Shown: positions 24,923 to 33,530, counted from the stretch's first letter. The stretch is 64,000 bases of DNA from CAZBSE01 sp964610385 (GCA_964610385.1 CAZSXW010000005.1:93814-157813); one strand, 5' to 3'. Notes: generated from the letters alone by a model not told the origin. Numbers and translations are program-made.

Positions 24923-25058
24923 TGATGTATTATTTTATCCAGAAAAATAAAATATAAAAAATTATGTGTTTTTGCAATAGTATGAGTAAAATGATATTTT
25001 GAAAACAAACTTTGGTCGATGTATTTATTATACAGAAAGCTGGAAGGGACTAGGGGTG

Positions 25059-26246
25059 ATGGAGAATCGTAAAGGAAAGATCTTATATATTGACTGTTTT
25101 TCAGGAATCAGTGGCGATATGATGGTAGGTGCATTACTTGACCTGGGACTTGATTTTTCACTATTGAGGGATGAACTAAAAAAACTAAACCTTGAAGGCT
25201 ATGATATCAGCTGCAGGGAAGTTATTATAAATTCGATAAAAGCCAAAAAGTTTGATGTGGAAGTCGCAGCTGCCCGGCATAAAAGGGATTACAGGAATAT
25301 TAAAGAAATGATTTATGGTAGCAGGCTTGATGAGGGAGTTAAAAATCTCTCGCTGGAGATTTTTAAAGTAATTGCAGAAGCAGAAGCGGTGTTACATAAA
25401 TGCAAGATAGACAGGGTAAGTTTTCATGAGATCGGAGCAGTGGATTCAATAGTTGATATTGTAAGTGCTGCGGTAGGTATAAAGAAATTAGAAACTGTGT
25501 ATTTTTACAGCAGTAAGATCCCGCTGGGTAAAGGTTTTGTAGAAACTTCACACGGAAGGTTTCCGGTACCTGCACCTGCTACGATTGAGATATTAAAAGG
25601 GCTTCCGGTTTTTGGAGGAAACTTTAATTTTGAAGTCACAACTCCTACCGGTGCAGCCATATTGAAGACTGTAATCAATAAATTCGGCCGGATACCTCCC
25701 ATGGTGGTTGATAAAACAGGTTACGGGGCAGGCAGCAGAGAAAATAAAAAAATCCCTAATGTATTAAGAATATTAAGCGGCAGGATAGAGGAGAAGTGCG
25801 TACCGGAGCCGGAAGGTCTGGTAATACTTTCCGCAAATATCGATGATGAAAATCCCGAGGTTACAGGCTATATCCAGGAAAGATTGCTGGAAGAGAAGGC
25901 CCTTGATGTATGGACAGAACCTATTTATATGAAGAAGAACAGACCTGCGTTTAAGCTTTGTGTTCTCTGTGATAAAAAATCGGAAGCTAAAATAATAGAT
26001 ATCATATTTGGGGAATCTACCACTCTGGGGATTAGAAGAGAAGAAGTCACAAGGTATAAGATTGACAGGAAGATAGAGATAGCCAGATTGCCTTACGGCA
26101 AGGTAAATGTAAAAATCGGTATATATAAGGGGAAAGAAGTGACTATTTCACCTGAGTATGAATCCTGCCATAAGCTGGCAAAGAAGATCGGTAGGCCTTT
26201 AAGTAAAATATATCAGGATGCCATTTTATTTTTTTCTAAAAGATAA
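25059..26246 (+). CDS. larC: LarC nickel insertion protein (pincer cofactor cyclometallase)
   Basis: 395 residues from ATG 25059 (ribosome site GGAAGGG 25042-25048); the frame is open from 24999. The start K-I-L-Y-I-D-C-F-S-G-I-S-G-D-M-M is the family hallmark. Further features are H-E-I-G-A-V-D-S-I-V-D, T-S-H-G-R-F-P-V-P-A-P-A-T and the C-terminal domain with S-A-N-I-D-D-E-N-P-E. LarC inserts Ni2+ into the dithiolated precursor made by LarE. In Lactobacillus plantarum larC is split and joined by frameshifting; here it is a single uninterrupted frame. Its 3' end overlaps the convergent AI-2E gene by 34 bases. Confidence 0.92.
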   Translation: MENRKGKILYIDCFSGISGDMMVGALLDLGLDFSLLRDELKKLNLEGYDISCREVIINSIKAKKFDVEVAAARHKRDYRNIKEMIYGSRLDEGVKNLSLEIFKVIAEAEAVLHKCKIDRVSFHEIGAVDSIVDIVSAAVGIKKLETVYFYSSKIPLGKGFVETSHGRFPVPAPATIEILKGLPVFGGNFNFEVTTPTGAAILKTVINKFGRIPPMVVDKTGYGAGSRENKKIPNVLRILSGRIEEKCVPEPEGLVILSANIDDENPEVTGYIQERLLEEKALDVWTEPIYMKKNRPAFKLCVLCDKKSEAKIIDIIFGESTTLGIRREEVTRYKIDRKIEIARLPYGKVNVKIGIYKGKEVTISPEYESCHKLAKKIGRPLSKIYQDAILFFSKR

Positions 26247-27316
26247 TATTTTAATATCTCCTGCAGTACGGCTACAGTCGGTACGGCTATTAAAAGCCCC
26301 CAGATGCCGAACAAAGCGCCGCCCACCATTAAAGAAATGATTATAATACCGGGATGCACCCCTACCTGGTATTTCATAATGTTAGGTGAGATGACGTAGT
26401 TGTCCAGCTGCTGAACAGCTACAAAAAGAAGGATGACCAGTATGGCTTTTAACGGTGAGATGAAAAGAGCCGCAAGAGCAGCAGGTACTGCTCCTAATAT
26501 CGGACCCAGAAGCGGTATAAGATTAAGTAGGCCTGCTATAAAGCCGAGCAGTACTGCGAAATCTATTTTTAATATCAGCAAAATGATAGTACAGAGTATC
26601 CCTACAATAATAGATATAAGTATCTGGCCCCTTATGTATCTACCGGCAACCCTGTTAATCCTGTCCAGGACAATATTAATATGCTTTCTGGACTTTTTAG
26701 GTGCTATTTTTAATAAAAGTGTTCTTATTTTATCGGCATGATTGAGCAGATATACTCCCAGCAGAGGTCCTACGATAAAATATAGGATTATATTGAGAAC
26801 CGACTTTCCAAATATCGTGGTCCATTGTAAAAAATTGATTTCTTCTATATTGATTCGGTTGATGAAATATTGGGTGATCCCGCTTGCGTCTTTGGGTATT
26901 ATTTCTTTGCCTATCAAATTTTCAACACCCTTTATAATAACGCTGTTTTTAAGAAAATCATTTATTACATTAGTGAGGTTATCCATATAGGTAGGGAACC
27001 TTTCTATGAAAATCTGAAACTGATTTATTATTAAAGGTATGACGAAAAAGAAGATTATAAAAATGATACCTATAAAAATCACATAGGTTATGGCAATGGC
27101 AAAAACCCTGCGCATTTTTTTTTCAAGCAGGGAGACCAGGGGTGTTAAAAGGTAAGCGATGGCAATAGCTATAATCAATGGTATTATGGCTATTCTTATT
27201 AAATATAAAATGTAAAAGAAGAGAGCAGCGATCAAAAGGAAGCCTATTATTGACCATGAAAATATTCCCACGTTTTTAATTGTTCTCATTCCGTTTGGCG
27301 GTTTTATGAGTCTCAT
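26213..27316 (-). CDS. AI-2E/TerB-type family transporter
   Basis: 367 residues with about seven or eight transmembrane helices in the PF01594 arrangement: two N-terminal helices, a long soluble insert (about 95-170), then a helical bundle. The conserved stretches G-F-I-A-G-L-L-N-L-I-P-L-L-G-P-I-L-G and, later, P-N-I-M-K-Y-Q-V-G-V-H-P (both in the last 120 residues) are clear. Family members export AI-2 or act as Na+/H+ antiporters or general permeases, so the substrate is not determinable. No ribosome site is obvious at ATG 27316; an internal ATG 27 bases later is possible. Confidence 0.85.
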   Translation of the reverse strand: MRLIKPPNGMRTIKNVGIFSWSIIGFLLIAALFFYILYLIRIAIIPLIIAIAIAYLLTPLVSLLEKKMRRVFAIAITYVIFIGIIFIIFFFVIPLIINQFQIFIERFPTYMDNLTNVINDFLKNSVIIKGVENLIGKEIIPKDASGITQYFINRINIEEINFLQWTTIFGKSVLNIILYFIVGPLLGVYLLNHADKIRTLLLKIAPKKSRKHINIVLDRINRVAGRYIRGQILISIIVGILCTIILLILKIDFAVLLGFIAGLLNLIPLLGPILGAVPAALAALFISPLKAILVILLFVAVQQLDNYVISPNIMKYQVGVHPGIIIISLMVGGALFGIWGLLIAVPTVAVLQEILKYYLLEKNKMAS

Positions 27317-27432
27317 AACAAATTATTATATTATATTTCTTTAAAAAATATAATCTTCGGCGTTATTAATTGAAGTAGCATTATAATTATGATAAAGTTT
27401 AAATTCAAAAATAGTAAAAAGTGGGAAATAGG

Positions 27433-27828
27433 ATGCCGGAAGAATCAATTGCTGCTTATATTAACAACATCATAGCTTTTACCCTTTTTATTGCTGTGGT
27501 TACATTGATATTCGCAGCACTATTTTTATTATCCCGTATTCTAATATACAGAAGCAGAAAAAAGTACCGTATGACGCCGGAAAGGGAGCTTTCCAGCGGC
27601 AGGCCTTTGTTTTTATTTAACTATAAAAAAGATCCCTATCAGTCAAAGAATATTTTTATACTGGCTTTGGCATTTAGTTATATGATTTCTTTTATATTGC
27701 TTATCCTGATAGTGTTTAATTATGCAGTAGATCCCACTCCGGGATTGAATATGTATTTGATCACGGCAATTGTACTCTATTTTATATTGACGGTTATATA
27801 TGTGGTCAAATCGAAGATTATAAGTTAA
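27433..27828 (+). CDS. NuoA-like small membrane subunit of a divergent complex I-type enzyme
   Basis: 131 residues from ATG 27433; a GTG at 27421 is in frame but has no ribosome site. Three transmembrane helices (about 12-34, 74-96, 104-126) with a basic loop after helix 1 match the NuoA topology. The gene sits immediately before a NuoB homologue, where nuoA belongs. The sequence is very divergent: the loop cysteine motif Y-E-C-G of NuoA is not present (N-Y-K-K-D-P is at that place) and the acidic F-D-x-E of helix 2 is missing. The assignment rests mainly on position, size and topology. It is the first gene of the operon. Confidence 0.55.
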   Translation: MPEESIAAYINNIIAFTLFIAVVTLIFAALFLLSRILIYRSRKKYRMTPERELSSGRPLFLFNYKKDPYQSKNIFILALAFSYMISFILLILIVFNYAVDPTPGLNMYLITAIVLYFILTVIYVVKSKIIS

Positions 27829-27839
27829 GGGTGATTTAC

Positions 27840-28235
27840 ATGCCGTCTCTGGTAAAGAGTAATTTAAATATGATGTTGGTCGGATTTGGATGCTGTAAAC
27901 AGGAAATATTAGCCACTCAGGGGGCTTTATATGATATCCAAAGATTCGGGGTAAATTTTGTAAACACTGCCGAAGATGCCGATATTTTAGTAGTTCAGGG
28001 ATTTTTTAATAAAAAGGGTATCAACAGAGTCTTAGATATTTATGAAAGGATGCGCTCTCCCAGGGGTATAATTGCAGTAGGAAGTTGTGTGCTGAATGAG
28101 AATCTATTTGATTTGGAGAGTAAACTCATGGCGAAATTTCGCAAGAGTGTAGGAATAAATATGTATGTCCCGGGCTGTCCACCGAGACCGGAGGCGTTTA
28201 TTTATGCGGTCCTGGAATTTTTAAACAGAAGATAA
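27840..28235 (+). CDS. NuoB-like subunit carrying cluster N2
   Basis: 131 residues from ATG 27840 (ribosome site AAGGGTGA at 27827-27834). The four ligands of the terminal 4Fe-4S cluster N2 are intact: the tandem cysteines in G-F-G-C-C-K-Q-E, the third in V-G-S-C-V-L-N, and the fourth in V-P-G-C-P-P-R-P-E. The last motif is diagnostic of NuoB and of small subunits of group 4 hydrogenases. The protein is shorter than most NuoB (about 160-220), a size seen in Ech/Mbh-like complexes. It hands electrons to the site shared with the NuoD-like protein encoded next. Confidence 0.88.
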   Translation: MPSLVKSNLNMMLVGFGCCKQEILATQGALYDIQRFGVNFVNTAEDADILVVQGFFNKKGINRVLDIYERMRSPRGIIAVGSCVLNENLFDLESKLMAKFRKSVGINMYVPGCPPRPEAFIYAVLEFLNRR

Positions 28236-28257
28236 TAAAAAACAGGATTTTTATTAA

Positions 28258-29757
28258 ATGATCGAAGATATTCACAGTAAAGAATATTCTCTGCCGGAAT
28301 CCGTTCTGGTAAGTGAAGCAGAGAAAAAGATAGAGGCTGTCTTAAAGGATAGAATAAAAAAGATCCGTAGAGCTGGACAGGATCTATTAATAGAAATATC
28401 AAAAGAGGATATCAATCAGGTGGTAAAAGAGTTAAAGGAGAATCCTGAACTTCAGGTAAACAGATTTCAAAGTATAGCTTTATATAGGAGTAAAAACAAA
28501 GATTTTATGTTAATAAGTCTTACATCGTTTATATATAATTTTTCTTTTTTAATAAAGCTGCAGATATCACAAAAAGATTCCAGAGAAGGTTGCTCGGAGA
28601 TAATTGAAGAACTGGCGGGGTTTTATAGCGCTTTTGATTTTTACCGGGATAGAAGCCGGCTTATTTCGGAAAAATCGGATGTGGAGATTTTTTATCAGGA
28701 TCAGGACGGACTGGATTGTTTCGATTTAAATATTTCTACTGACGGTGATACAGTAAGTGAGGCTTTTGTTGATTTGAATATCAGCAGGGTTATAAACAAT
28801 AGTTATTACAGAAATCTAAAGATATATAATCTTATAGCATATATAAGCAGGTTTGACTGGAAAGCGGGGATATTTCCGGAGGTATGCTTGTGCAGTGCTT
28901 TTGAAGAATTACTGCAACTTAAGGTGCCGGAAAGGGCAATTTATATCAGGATGCTTGTCTGTGAGCTTTACAGAGTCTCAAATCACCTGTATTTCATTTC
29001 AAATATTTGTACTTCTCTGGGATGTGATATAGCTTATAATCTTTCTCTTTTAGAGAGGGAAAGAGTGCTAAGGTTAATCGAATTTATAATTGGTACCAGG
29101 ATCATACCTAATTTTATAAGAATAGGCGGAGTAAAAAAGGATCTGGGTGAGGAGGTATTACTTGACATTAAAAGGAGCCTGCCACTTTTATATAGAAATA
29201 TAAAGAAAATTGAAGCTATGATGATCGATGATCCCATGGTAAAAGAGAGATTGAAAGGTATTGGTATTATAAGTAAAGATGATGCTTTGAGATACGGCAT
29301 AACAGGACCTAACCTGAGGGCTTCTGGTATCAGGTATGATCTGAGAAGAGACAGGGATTTTGCATCTTATAAAGATTTCCTATTTACATCTCCGACTGGT
29401 AGAAAGGGAGATTGCCTGGACAGGGTTATGATTAGATTCAATGAAATATATCAATCTTTAAGGATAATAAATCAGGCTATTAAAAGATTACCCGGGGGGA
29501 CATATATAAAGAGAATAAATTTATCTCATATAGAATTCCAATTTGAATCGGTATCATATGGTGTTGAGTGCCCGCATGGTCTATTCAAGATTTATATGGA
29601 AATGGAGAAAAGTAATATAAATTCAATAATAGTAAAAGGGCCTTCGATCAACAGCTTGATTCTCGGCGAGGAGATATTGAAAGGTAATAAGATAGAAGAT
29701 ATTAATATAATTCTGACCAGTCTGGATTTAAGTCCCGGGGAGATAATGACTGATTAA
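28258..29757 (+). CDS. Fused NuoC-NuoD-like subunit with a modified quinone-site region
   Basis: 499 residues. Residues 1-145 are a poorly conserved NuoC-like domain and 146-499 are NuoD-like. Visible NuoD signatures are V-P-E-R-A-I-Y-I-R (223-231), S-N-H-L (241-244), I-R-I-G-G-V-K-K-D-L (287-296), G-I-T-G-P-N-L-R-A-S-G (347-357), G-D-C-L-D-R and the C-terminal S-L-D-L-S-P-G-E. The N- and C-terminal CxxC pairs that bind NiFe in hydrogenases are absent. The H-P-S-T-H-G motif is also lost (Asp150 at the T. thermophilus His38 position) and the quinone tyrosine aligns with Trp201. It is therefore neither a standard quinone reductase nor a hydrogenase. Confidence 0.83.
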   Translation: MIEDIHSKEYSLPESVLVSEAEKKIEAVLKDRIKKIRRAGQDLLIEISKEDINQVVKELKENPELQVNRFQSIALYRSKNKDFMLISLTSFIYNFSFLIKLQISQKDSREGCSEIIEELAGFYSAFDFYRDRSRLISEKSDVEIFYQDQDGLDCFDLNISTDGDTVSEAFVDLNISRVINNSYYRNLKIYNLIAYISRFDWKAGIFPEVCLCSAFEELLQLKVPERAIYIRMLVCELYRVSNHLYFISNICTSLGCDIAYNLSLLERERVLRLIEFIIGTRIIPNFIRIGGVKKDLGEEVLLDIKRSLPLLYRNIKKIEAMMIDDPMVKERLKGIGIISKDDALRYGITGPNLRASGIRYDLRRDRDFASYKDFLFTSPTGRKGDCLDRVMIRFNEIYQSLRIINQAIKRLPGGTYIKRINLSHIEFQFESVSYGVECPHGLFKIYMEMEKSNINSIIVKGPSINSLILGEEILKGNKIEDINIILTSLDLSPGEIMTD

Positions 29758-29766
29758 GGTGATAAC

Positions 29767-30702
29767 GTGCTTATTTTTCTCAAAAAAATACTTTATATCC
29801 TTATAATACTGGCAGTAAATCTATATATATGCGAGTATATCAGCAACAAACTTCCAGCCAGGGTCGAACTTAGAAGGGGATACAGGATGACCAGGGTAAA
29901 AAGTGCAGGTTTTCCATTATTCAGGCTTTTAAAATATGTGTCTAAAGAAAATAGGTTGAGTCTGTGGACCTATTTTACTTTTTTATTTTCCTTTCTCATA
30001 TGGGTTACAGTTCCCATTACATCAAATTTAGTTTTAGTGGAGATGGACTTCAGTCTTTTGACAGCAGTTTCATTTTATATTGGACTAGTGGTAATGCTGT
30101 TTCTTGATTCGTGCAGTACTTCTTACAACGAAGTGCTAAGTGAGGTAAGTAAAAAACTGATGATTCTGCTTTCCTTCCTTGTTCCCTGTTTATTAAGTAT
30201 AGCAAGTATTATTTTTATAAATAAGACTTTAAGCCTGAAAGAAATCATAAATTCCCAGCACCAGTATTGGAACATAATTTTCCAGCCCCTGGGGTTTATT
30301 ACGTTGTTTATTTCTTCGTTACTGCAGTTAAAGTTACTTGGCATAAGCGGAAAGAACTATTTATTGCCCGGTGATGTGAAAATAGGCCGAGAGGGTACCG
30401 GTTTGGTAAAAGTAATACAAAGGATATCTGCTTATATGATCGTTTTCTTCCTGATCATGCTTCTAAGCATCCTTTACTTGGGAGGATGGCAGAATTTATA
30501 TTTTATAAGGGGAGAAATAATGATCGCAGTCAAGTTTTATTTTATTTACATAATACTGCTGCTTCTGGATAAGGCAACCAGCAGGATCGATAGTTACAGG
30601 CTTTTGGTAAGGATTAATTGGAGATTTTTGCTTCCTCTATCACTGGTAAATTTTGTGGTCACTTTTGGTTTTTCCATTGTTAGAAATTATAATTTGTTTT
30701 AA
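29767..30702 (+). CDS. NuoH-like membrane subunit
   Basis: 311 residues from GTG 29767, preceded by AAGGTGA (29756-29762). About eight transmembrane helices are present. After the first helix, V-E-L-R-R-G-Y-R-M followed by L-F-R-L-L-K-Y-V-S-K-E-N corresponds to the NuoH loop R-R-G-P-N ... L-x-K-L-x-x-K-E. The end R-I-D-S-Y-R-L-L then R-F-L-L-P-L-S-L-V-N fits the C-terminal NuoH motif. The acidic cytosolic loop E-x-E-L-V-x-G-Y that lines the quinone tunnel reads G-D-V-K-I-G-R-E-G, so key glutamates are replaced. It is the membrane anchor of the NuoB/NuoD module. Confidence 0.72.
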   Translation: MLIFLKKILYILIILAVNLYICEYISNKLPARVELRRGYRMTRVKSAGFPLFRLLKYVSKENRLSLWTYFTFLFSFLIWVTVPITSNLVLVEMDFSLLTAVSFYIGLVVMLFLDSCSTSYNEVLSEVSKKLMILLSFLVPCLLSIASIIFINKTLSLKEIINSQHQYWNIIFQPLGFITLFISSLLQLKLLGISGKNYLLPGDVKIGREGTGLVKVIQRISAYMIVFFLIMLLSILYLGGWQNLYFIRGEIMIAVKFYFIYIILLLLDKATSRIDSYRLLVRINWRFLLPLSLVNFVVTFGFSIVRNYNLF

Positions 30703-30719
30703 CAGGATATTTTATAGGA

Positions 30720-31142
30720 ATGTTAAGTTTAATAAGGAACTTTTTAATTAGCATCAGGAATATATTCAGAAAGCCCAGGACTGTGGCATATACAGGAGAG
30801 AGAATGATAATCCCTGAAGGGAGCAGAGGTGTCCTACATTTAAAGTTGGATCTGGATACGCTTGAGGTAATCTGTAATGGATGCGGATTGTGTAAAATTA
30901 TCTGTCCGCAGAAATGCATAGAAGTAAAAAAAAGAGTAGGCAAAGAAGGAAAGGAGATTTTAGACGAATTCTATCTGGATCTAAGGAAATGTATATTTTG
31001 CGGAAATTGTATTGAGTTTTGTGAAATGAATGCTATTAATATGTCCTATAGGTATCAGCTTGCCGAACATAGTGAGAAAGATCTAAAGTTGGAAAAAGTG
31101 GAGTTGATAAAGCCGTCAGGCGTAACAAAGGATTTCTGGTAA
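30720..31142 (+). CDS. NuoI-like 2x[4Fe-4S] ferredoxin subunit
   Basis: 140 residues. Two full ferredoxin motifs bind clusters equivalent to N6a and N6b: Cys 52, 55, 58 and 62 in C-N-G-C-G-L-C-K-I-I-C-P, and Cys 91, 94, 97 and 101 in C-I-F-C-G-N-C-I-E-F-C-E. The usual proline after the second motif is glutamate. The first 30 residues form the amphipathic membrane-contact helix of NuoI. With no NuoEFG in the operon, a soluble ferredoxin is the likely electron donor. The gene lies 17 bases from the NuoH-like gene and 7 from the next. Confidence 0.88.
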   Translation: MLSLIRNFLISIRNIFRKPRTVAYTGERMIIPEGSRGVLHLKLDLDTLEVICNGCGLCKIICPQKCIEVKKRVGKEGKEILDEFYLDLRKCIFCGNCIEFCEMNAINMSYRYQLAEHSEKDLKLEKVELIKPSGVTKDFW

Positions 31143-31149
31143 GAAAATT

Positions 31150-31692
31150 ATGTCATTTGAAAGCCAATTAACAATTATAATAATACGATACATTGCGATC
31201 TCCGGATTACTGGCATTTGCATTGTTATCCCTTTTTATGAAAAACAGAAGATGGAAACTGATATTTATGTTTTTAACCTTTTTATTTGTTGGAGTGTTAA
31301 GCTTTATCTATTATTCGGGGGTCTTATTTTTCATAGTCGGGATTACTGTTATTTTCTTCTTTCTATCGCTAAACCTGTTTGTTTTTCAGGTAAGGATGTT
31401 CGGAAATACTGAGGAATCAGAAAGAAAAGAAATATCAAAAAATAGCCGCGCAGGTATGATTTTTAATATTCTTCTGCCACTTTTATTCTGCGGAATCATC
31501 GGTTATTTAATCTATGTTTCTACTCACGGCTTTATACGGGAATTAGCAATCATAGAGGATATTACTATTGCCGGCCTTGGTGATATTACCGGGCTGCTTT
31601 TAACCGATTACAGAATGATCTTGATATTTATAATTGCAATGTTGGTCATGTCTTTTTTCTGGTTTCTGATTATTGGCAGGGATAAAAAATGA
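31150..31692 (+). CDS. NuoJ-like membrane subunit
   Basis: 180 residues with five predicted transmembrane helices, a charged loop near 92-102 and a sixth hydrophobic stretch at the C-terminus. The order between NuoI and NuoK, the length and the topology match NuoJ. The conserved helix-3 region (V-x-Y-V-G-A-I-x-V-L-F-x-F) is only loosely recognisable as F-I-V-G-I-T-V-I-F-F-F, and the tyrosine of the pi-bulge is not preserved. It overlaps the next gene by four bases (ATGA). Confidence 0.6.
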   Translation: MSFESQLTIIIIRYIAISGLLAFALLSLFMKNRRWKLIFMFLTFLFVGVLSFIYYSGVLFFIVGITVIFFFLSLNLFVFQVRMFGNTEESERKEISKNSRAGMIFNILLPLLFCGIIGYLIYVSTHGFIRELAIIEDITIAGLGDITGLLLTDYRMILIFIIAMLVMSFFWFLIIGRDKK

Positions 31693-32030
31693 GTTTTCAA
31701 TTTATAATATATTTTAATCTTTTACTTTTCCTTTTGGGGATTTTTGGTATTTTTTACAGTAGGGGTATCATAACATTATTTATTTCCTATCAATTTATAG
31801 TAATCTCTGCGGTCATTAATCTTTTAAATTTTTCTAATATGCTGCATATGTATTCTCTCTGGACTGAAGTTTTTATTATATCAGGAGTAATAACCATTTA
31901 CTTTTTAATGTTTTGTATTGTCTATTATATTTATTCAAAGCTGAACTTGATGGAAAAAAAGGTTTTTTATGAAAATTACAGATTATTCAGGATGACCGCA
32001 AGTGACTGGTGGGGAGAGGATAACAGATAA
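31689..32030 (+). CDS. NuoK-like membrane subunit lacking conserved glutamates
   Basis: 113 residues with three transmembrane helices. Aligning L-F-L-L-G-I-F-G-I-F (13-22) to E. coli NuoK L-F-V-L-G-L-T-G-L-V puts Gln35 at the essential Glu36 position with no gaps. The second essential glutamate (Glu72) aligns with a hydrophobic residue of I-S-G-V-I-T-I-Y; the only nearby acid is Glu60. These two glutamates belong to the central proton path in complex I. The C-terminal tail is longer and more charged than normal. The gene overlaps the NuoJ-like gene by four bases and sits three bases before the NuoN-like gene. Confidence 0.68.
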   Translation: MSFQFIIYFNLLLFLLGIFGIFYSRGIITLFISYQFIVISAVINLLNFSNMLHMYSLWTEVFIISGVITIYFLMFCIVYYIYSKLNLMEKKVFYENYRLFRMTASDWWGEDNR

Positions 32031-32033
32031 ATT

Positions 32034-33530
32034 ATGGAATTCATATCTAATATTGGTGAAAAGATAAATCCTATGGAGGGTATAGCTGTTATGGCCGTTG
32101 CAATTTTGATTTCATCTTTTTTTGGGCTGTCAAAAAAAAGGTCTGTCAAGAGATTTATAATAGCAGTCACCGCAGTTTCTTTATTGTTGGCTTTCTATCT
32201 TAATATTCATATCTTCATTTCTCCGGGAAGTGTTTCCAATGGTTTACTTGTGTTTGGCACTCTGCAGGTGTTGGAGGTTGGAGTTATCATATTCAGTGCT
32301 CTTAACATATTATTTTTTGTTTCGATGTATGAAATTGACCGCGATCATTTTATTAAGTTATTGATGATTTTATTATTTTCAGTCATATGCGCAGTTTTTA
32401 CCGTTATAACGGATAGTTTTATTTTAATGTTTGCCGGTATTACCTTATTTGTTTTGGCCGTATTTCAATTGGTCTCAGGTCTGGATTTGGGTGTCAGTGC
32501 GGCAGGTAGTTACACAATCAGGTTCTTTTTAAGACCAGTCTTGACATTGATCTTGTTCTTCTTTGGTTTTTCATTACTTTACGGTACTGCCGGTCTAAAA
32601 GGATTCAGCCAGATTTTAGAGTCCCAAAGCATAACGAATCCTCTGGTAATGATGGGGGTGGTCGTTTTCGGTGTCGCTGTTTATATTTATTTTTTCCTGT
32701 TTCCACTCCAGAATCCTTATATGGGCCTGTTGAAAAGGAGTAATGCTTCTTCTAATGCAGTTATATGGTTTTTGTATTTCCCTGTAGGTTTTTTTGTATT
32801 TTTTAAATTTGGCGAATTATTCGCTCTTTTCATGGAAAAGGGCAGCCTTTATGTCTCTATAGTCTTGATAACCTTAACTTTTATCTGTATGTTTGCCGGT
32901 AATTTAGGTGCGGCCAGTACCGCAAGCATCAGAAGGATAATATCGTTTTTGTTTTTATATTTTATCGGTATTTTTCTACTGAATATCTCCATGCTTTCTA
33001 CAGGGATGATAAGCAGTCTTTCAATGAAATGGCTTAACATGGCAAATACGTTTCTTTTAATCCTTAGTTTTGTACCTGTATATGGCATTTTTAGCAGAAT
33101 TGAGAAACTTACCGGTAGCGATTCCATTTCCGCAGTAAGGGGACTCGCGAGGAGTAATATTTATGTTGGCATAAATCTTATTATCATAATTATGTCATGG
33201 TCGGTTACAGCCCTTTATATTTTGCCCTTTAGAAAATATTTTGCCGGTAATACAGGCATTTCGGAGATGGGTGCCGTAAATATAATACTGCTGGCTTTGA
33301 TTGCAGTCACTTTTATCTTTCTTATGGTAAATATTTTTAGGTTGGTGATCAATTTCTTTAAAAAACCCTCTGAAGAAACGGTTGGAAGGATCAAATTTCC
33401 CAGATTTTACTATGTTTATATTACTTTTTTTACCCTGACTATATTAATGATGGCCGTAAAGTGTTTGATGGAAATATCAGGTATTGATATTGGCATTTTA
33501 GATTTTAAAATAACCGGGCTTATTTTTTAA
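32034..33530 (+). CDS. NuoN/MrpD-like antiporter-type subunit (divergent)
   Basis: 498 residues with about 13-14 transmembrane helices, the size of NuoN or NuoM. A central P-L-Q-N-P-Y-M-G-L-L-K-R-S-N-A-S-S-N-A-V corresponds in position to the P-F-H-x-W-x-P-D-x-Y-x-G-A-P loop of antiporter-like subunits, but only the P, Y and G resemble it. The following F-V-F-F-K-F-G-E has a lysine in a helix, as in the channel helices. It is the only antiporter-like subunit; NuoL and NuoM are not encoded here. It ends the operon A-B-CD-H-I-J-K-N. Confidence 0.6.
   Translation: MEFISNIGEKINPMEGIAVMAVAILISSFFGLSKKRSVKRFIIAVTAVSLLLAFYLNIHIFISPGSVSNGLLVFGTLQVLEVGVIIFSALNILFFVSMYEIDRDHFIKLLMILLFSVICAVFTVITDSFILMFAGITLFVLAVFQLVSGLDLGVSAAGSYTIRFFLRPVLTLILFFFGFSLLYGTAGLKGFSQILESQSITNPLVMMGVVVFGVAVYIYFFLFPLQNPYMGLLKRSNASSNAVIWFLYFPVGFFVFFKFGELFALFMEKGSLYVSIVLITLTFICMFAGNLGAASTASIRRIISFLFLYFIGIFLLNISMLSTGMISSLSMKWLNMANTFLLILSFVPVYGIFSRIEKLTGSDSISAVRGLARSNIYVGINLIIIIMSWSVTALYILPFRKYFAGNTGISEMGAVNIILLALIAVTFIFLMVNIFRLVINFFKKPSEETVGRIKFPRFYYVYITFFTLTILMMAVKCLMEISGIDIGILDFKITGLIF

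Noticed and set aside
28258..29757. Group 4 NiFe hydrogenase large subunit
   Set aside because: The protein has a C-L-C at 210-212, but it aligns with the A-Y-x-L-A stretch of NuoD just before V-P-E-R-A, not with the RxCGxC nickel site. The C-terminal DPCxxC is also absent.
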